NCBI GenBank assembly: GCA_965203045.1
Contig: OZ241850.1
Location: 1,550,001-1,614,000 of the forward strand
Source of the DNA: G965203045 sp965203045
Lineage (GTDB): Bacteria > Pseudomonadota > Gammaproteobacteria > PS1 > Pseudothioglobaceae
Length of the DNA: 64,000 bases
Reading direction: 5' to 3'
The position numbers and the translations under genes were made by a program. Positions within the stretch are counted from its first letter, which is position 1. Each line of letters opens with the position of its first letter. Below the pieces are notes generated by a model that worked only from the letters and a program-made list of their open reading frames with translations, was not told the origin of the DNA and ran no database searches. Shown here one piece after another: positions 61,805 to 64,000 of this stretch.

Positions 61805-62634
61805 AAATTTAATACCAAAGTTTTGTCATTTTTTTTACGATAAAACCCAATACTTATATCACTATTATCAACTACCGTATTAAGTGCTGCTTGCATAGTT
61901 GACAAGCTAAGACGTTGGCCATTAATAGAATGGACAACATCACCGGGCTCTAATTTTAATTTATAAAATAAATTCCTTTCTCTACCGGGCCTAATCTCGA
62001 AGCCTATTAATTCACCAGACTTATAACTAGGTTTAACATTTAAAATTTGAGATAGCTTCCACGGATTATTTTTCAAATCTTTTCTAATTTTGTTAAGACG
62101 ACTTTTCTCTCTAGAATTTAAGTTAGGAACAATATCATTAGCACTAGCGCTGGCTTTTTCATCAATAACTAAATCTTTATTGTTTTTTCTTAAATACAAC
62201 GCTTCTAATTGTCCAGAGCGGTCAAGTACAACAAAATTGATATTAATTTCTACTAGCTTAGCCAAACTGGAAATTCTATCGTTTAGATAAAAGATTTTGT
62301 CCACACCGCTGATTTTAATGATAGCATAACTTTTTTGCAGTTGTTGATTATTAAGCCATACTCCTTTTAATTCTAAATTTAATTTACTTTTAACAATTTT
62401 CTTTTCTACAACTGCTTTTTGCCTTAATTGCTTCTTGCCAAATAATGCTTTAGCCTCTGGCATCTTATCTTGTGTTATAGGTTTGGCGGTAATAATTTGG
62501 TCCACTTGATTATTGTCTAACTGTGGTAGCATAATTAACCAAAAAAAATCCACCAAAATATAGGCGAGCAAGACCAACAAGCCTAAATTTAAACTTGTAA
62601 CTAATTTAGTATTTTTAGCAAAATCTAAAGTCAT
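61801..62634 (-). CDS. gspC: Type II secretion protein GspC
   Basis: Connects the inner-membrane platform to the secretin and recruits substrates. The 277-residue protein has one N-terminal membrane helix (about 15-35), a homology region with LKGVWLNNQQLQKSYAIIKI in the periplasm, and a C-terminal PDZ domain (IGFEIRPGRERNLFYKLKLE, then GDVVHSINGQRLS). It overlaps the YyaL-like gene and gspD by 4 nt each. Confidence 0.92.
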   Translation of the reverse strand: MTLDFAKNTKLVTSLNLGLLVLLAYILVDFFWLIMLPQLDNNQVDQIITAKPITQDKMPEAKALFGKKQLRQKAVVEKKIVKSKLNLELKGVWLNNQQLQKSYAIIKISGVDKIFYLNDRISSLAKLVEININFVVLDRSGQLEALYLRKNNKDLVIDEKASASANDIVPNLNSREKSRLNKIRKDLKNNPWKLSQILNVKPSYKSGELIGFEIRPGRERNLFYKLKLEPGDVVHSINGQRLSLSTMQAALNTVVDNSDISIGFYRKKNDKTLVLNL

Positions 62635-64000
62635 ATCAAAAATAATTTAGTCGGTGCTAAACAAAGTTTATCATTACATGCTTGCAGCATTAGGGCTATG
62701 ACTGGTAATGTTTGGGCGTTCTGCGTTGCTTTAACTGAAAAATTAATATCAACATTACCAGTATAAACTGATAATTCTTCCTTAGAAAAACCTAAAACCT
62801 GCCTATCAGCCTTAGGATAATCAATAGTGTTTAGCTGCCAATATTTGTTAGCAGGTAATATTTTAGTCGCAATTAGGTCTTTTTGTAAAGGTTTGGCACT
62901 ATTAATGTGATAATTTTTAGCTAATTTGATACTAAGGCGGTAATTAATAGTGGTGGTAGTGCTACTAATTTTGTGTAAATAGGCAAGCAAATTACCACCA
63001 TAAGCCCATTGCTTAGCACTTCTACTACCTAATAATTGCTCATTTAAGCCAACCATCATAGTTGGAAGGTAAAAATGAGCGCTCTCATTTTTAATCTGGC
63101 TAGAAAATGCGCTAACTAATTGCTCTGCAAATAACTCATATTTACTATCTTCTAAACGTTGAGAAAGCCTAATTAATTGACCAAACATTACCGCATTAGC
63201 ATTTAGAATTGCGCCGTCTTGCGCATTTTTAGTTTTAATATATAAGTATTTGGCTTGATGATTAAAAAATCCAAATTGCTCTTGGTCCCAAAATAAATCA
63301 AGCGCTGTATCCATTAATTTTTTAGCGTGTTCTAAATAAGGTTTTTGTTCAAAATAATCATATAATGCAATAGCTAGCTGGGTCAAAAACGCATAATCTT
63401 CTAACAAAGCATCAGTATTGTATTGTTTATCAAGTAAAACACGTTGCCACTTGCCTTGTTGTTCAAAACTGAGTAAAAACTCAAAATTTTGCTTAGCGGT
63501 CTCTATATAATCATCTCGCTTGAGTATTTGCCCTGCGATTAAAAAAGTTTTAGCCATAAGCGCATTCCAAGATAATAAAATTTTATTATCAAGCAAAGGT
63601 TTCTCTCTCTTTTCTCTTACAGCATATAACTTGGTGTTAATACCATCAGCTATCTGGTAATCATTAGGCTTAAGTGTTTGTTGATAGCGAATAACATGAC
63701 GGTCTTCAAAAATAGTATTAGCGCTTAGGTCAAGTAATTGTTCTGCATCTTTATAATTTTTAGCGCCTAATACTTGCTTAATTTCAGATAGGTCCCAAAT
63801 AAAAAATGTGCCCTCTTCTCCCATACTATCAGCATCGGTTGCGCTATAAAAACCACTATTTTTAGCTTGCATTTCCCTTAGGACATAATCCAGAGTGCGT
63901 TGAGTTATGCGACGATATAATGGATTATTAGTTATCTTATAGGCTTTAGCATACACAAGGGCTAGTTGGGCTTGGTTGTAGAGCATTTTTTCAAAATGGG
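62631..64000 (-). CDS. YyaL/SPATA20-like thioredoxin-domain protein (5' end outside window)
   Basis: The C-terminal alpha/alpha toroid part (N-acylglucosamine 2-epimerase-like) of a protein that normally has an N-terminal thioredoxin-like DUF255 domain. The frame is open across the edge, reading HFEKMLYNQAQLALVYAKAY, a family signature, then DADSMGEEGTFFIWDLSEI and KILLSWNALMAKTF. The N-terminal third lies outside. Function in bacteria is unclear. Its stop overlaps gspC in ATGA, so it shares the secretion operon. Confidence 0.88.
   Translation of the reverse strand, partial: HFEKMLYNQAQLALVYAKAYKITNNPLYRRITQRTLDYVLREMQAKNSGFYSATDADSMGEEGTFFIWDLSEIKQVLGAKNYKDAEQLLDLSANTIFEDRHVIRYQQTLKPNDYQIADGINTKLYAVREKREKPLLDNKILLSWNALMAKTFLIAGQILKRDDYIETAKQNFEFLLSFEQQGKWQRVLLDKQYNTDALLEDYAFLTQLAIALYDYFEQKPYLEHAKKLMDTALDLFWDQEQFGFFNHQAKYLYIKTKNAQDGAILNANAVMFGQLIRLSQRLEDSKYELFAEQLVSAFSSQIKNESAHFYLPTMMVGLNEQLLGSRSAKQWAYGGNLLAYLHKISSTTTTINYRLSIKLAKNYHINSAKPLQKDLIATKILPANKYWQLNTIDYPKADRQVLGFSKEELSVYTGNVDINFSVKATQNAQTLPVIALMLQACNDKLCLAPTKLFLI

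Overview
The window is one contiguous piece of a compact, AT-rich gammaproteobacterial chromosome. By eye only about a third of bases are G or C. Most neighbouring genes overlap by 1-26 nt or lie a few nt apart. The housekeeping order (thrS-infC-rpmI-rplT-pheS-pheT-ihfA, ybeD-lipB-lipA) and the product sequences point to Gammaproteobacteria. A red-type (form IC) RuBisCO with its CbbX activase indicates CO2 fixation by the Calvin cycle, and a copper nitrite reductase (NirK) indicates nitrite reduction. A chemoautotroph of the SUP05/Thioglobaceae or symbiont kind would fit. No sulfur- or ammonia-oxidation genes are present, so the energy source cannot be read from this window.

Layout. 1-1466: 5' part of an NAD synthetase gene carrying an N-terminal DNA-binding domain. 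1613-5590: aapJQMP amino-acid ABC transporter. 5676-9823 (minus): riboflavin operon ribE-ribBX-ribH running into nusB-pyrG. 9882-11175 (minus): a small unknown gene, a YciI-like gene and dapB. 11350-14232 (minus): a probable Type IIS restriction-modification island with two methyltransferases and a frameshifted HNH nuclease. 14375-16403 (minus): a conserved unknown, an NAD(P)-binding protein and a DUF2892 membrane fusion. 16494-16581: tRNA-Ser(GGA). 16599-22171 (minus): yejBEF-like peptide transporter, uppP and a MidA-like methyltransferase. 22170-25815: pteridine-reductase-like SDR, short RNase E with a long leader, aroE. 25848-29665: a small membrane protein, an orphan MoxR ATPase, ybeD-lipB-lipA and a MerR-type regulator. 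29665-36488 (minus): ihfA-pheT-pheS-rplT-rpmI-infC-thrS. 36616-39949: hpf-mgtE-recJ. 39954-44279 (minus): glyA, a TolC-like gene, aroK, a zinc-finger gene, ilvE. 44588-47768 (minus): a methyltransferase relic, then a copper/nitrite cassette (SCO1-PCuAC fusion, unknown, nirK, small membrane ORF). 47951-50918 (minus): cbbL-cbbS-cbbX. 51029-53336: a small unknown, argD, argF. 53322-64000 (minus): a Type II secretion cluster in unusual order without gspF, preceded by a YyaL-like gene cut by the window end.

How the genes work together. CbbX remodels inhibited red-type RuBisCO made from cbbLS. NirK needs copper, and the adjacent SCO1-PCuAC fusion is a likely copper-delivery protein for it or for a terminal oxidase. 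RibE, RibBX and RibH cover most of riboflavin synthesis, but the GTP cyclohydrolase II half of RibBX is degenerate, so a separate RibA is expected elsewhere. LipB and LipA make lipoyl cofactors. The translation operon keeps the classical rare AUU start on infC.

Most unusual points: the HTH-NadE fusion facing aapJ across inverted repeats; the restriction gene split at an A7 slippery tract; a second, dead methyltransferase fragment; the SCO1-PCuAC fusion with a complete copper motif; the gspF-less secretion operon; head-to-head start codons sharing a CATG; and a terminator abutting the argD start codon.
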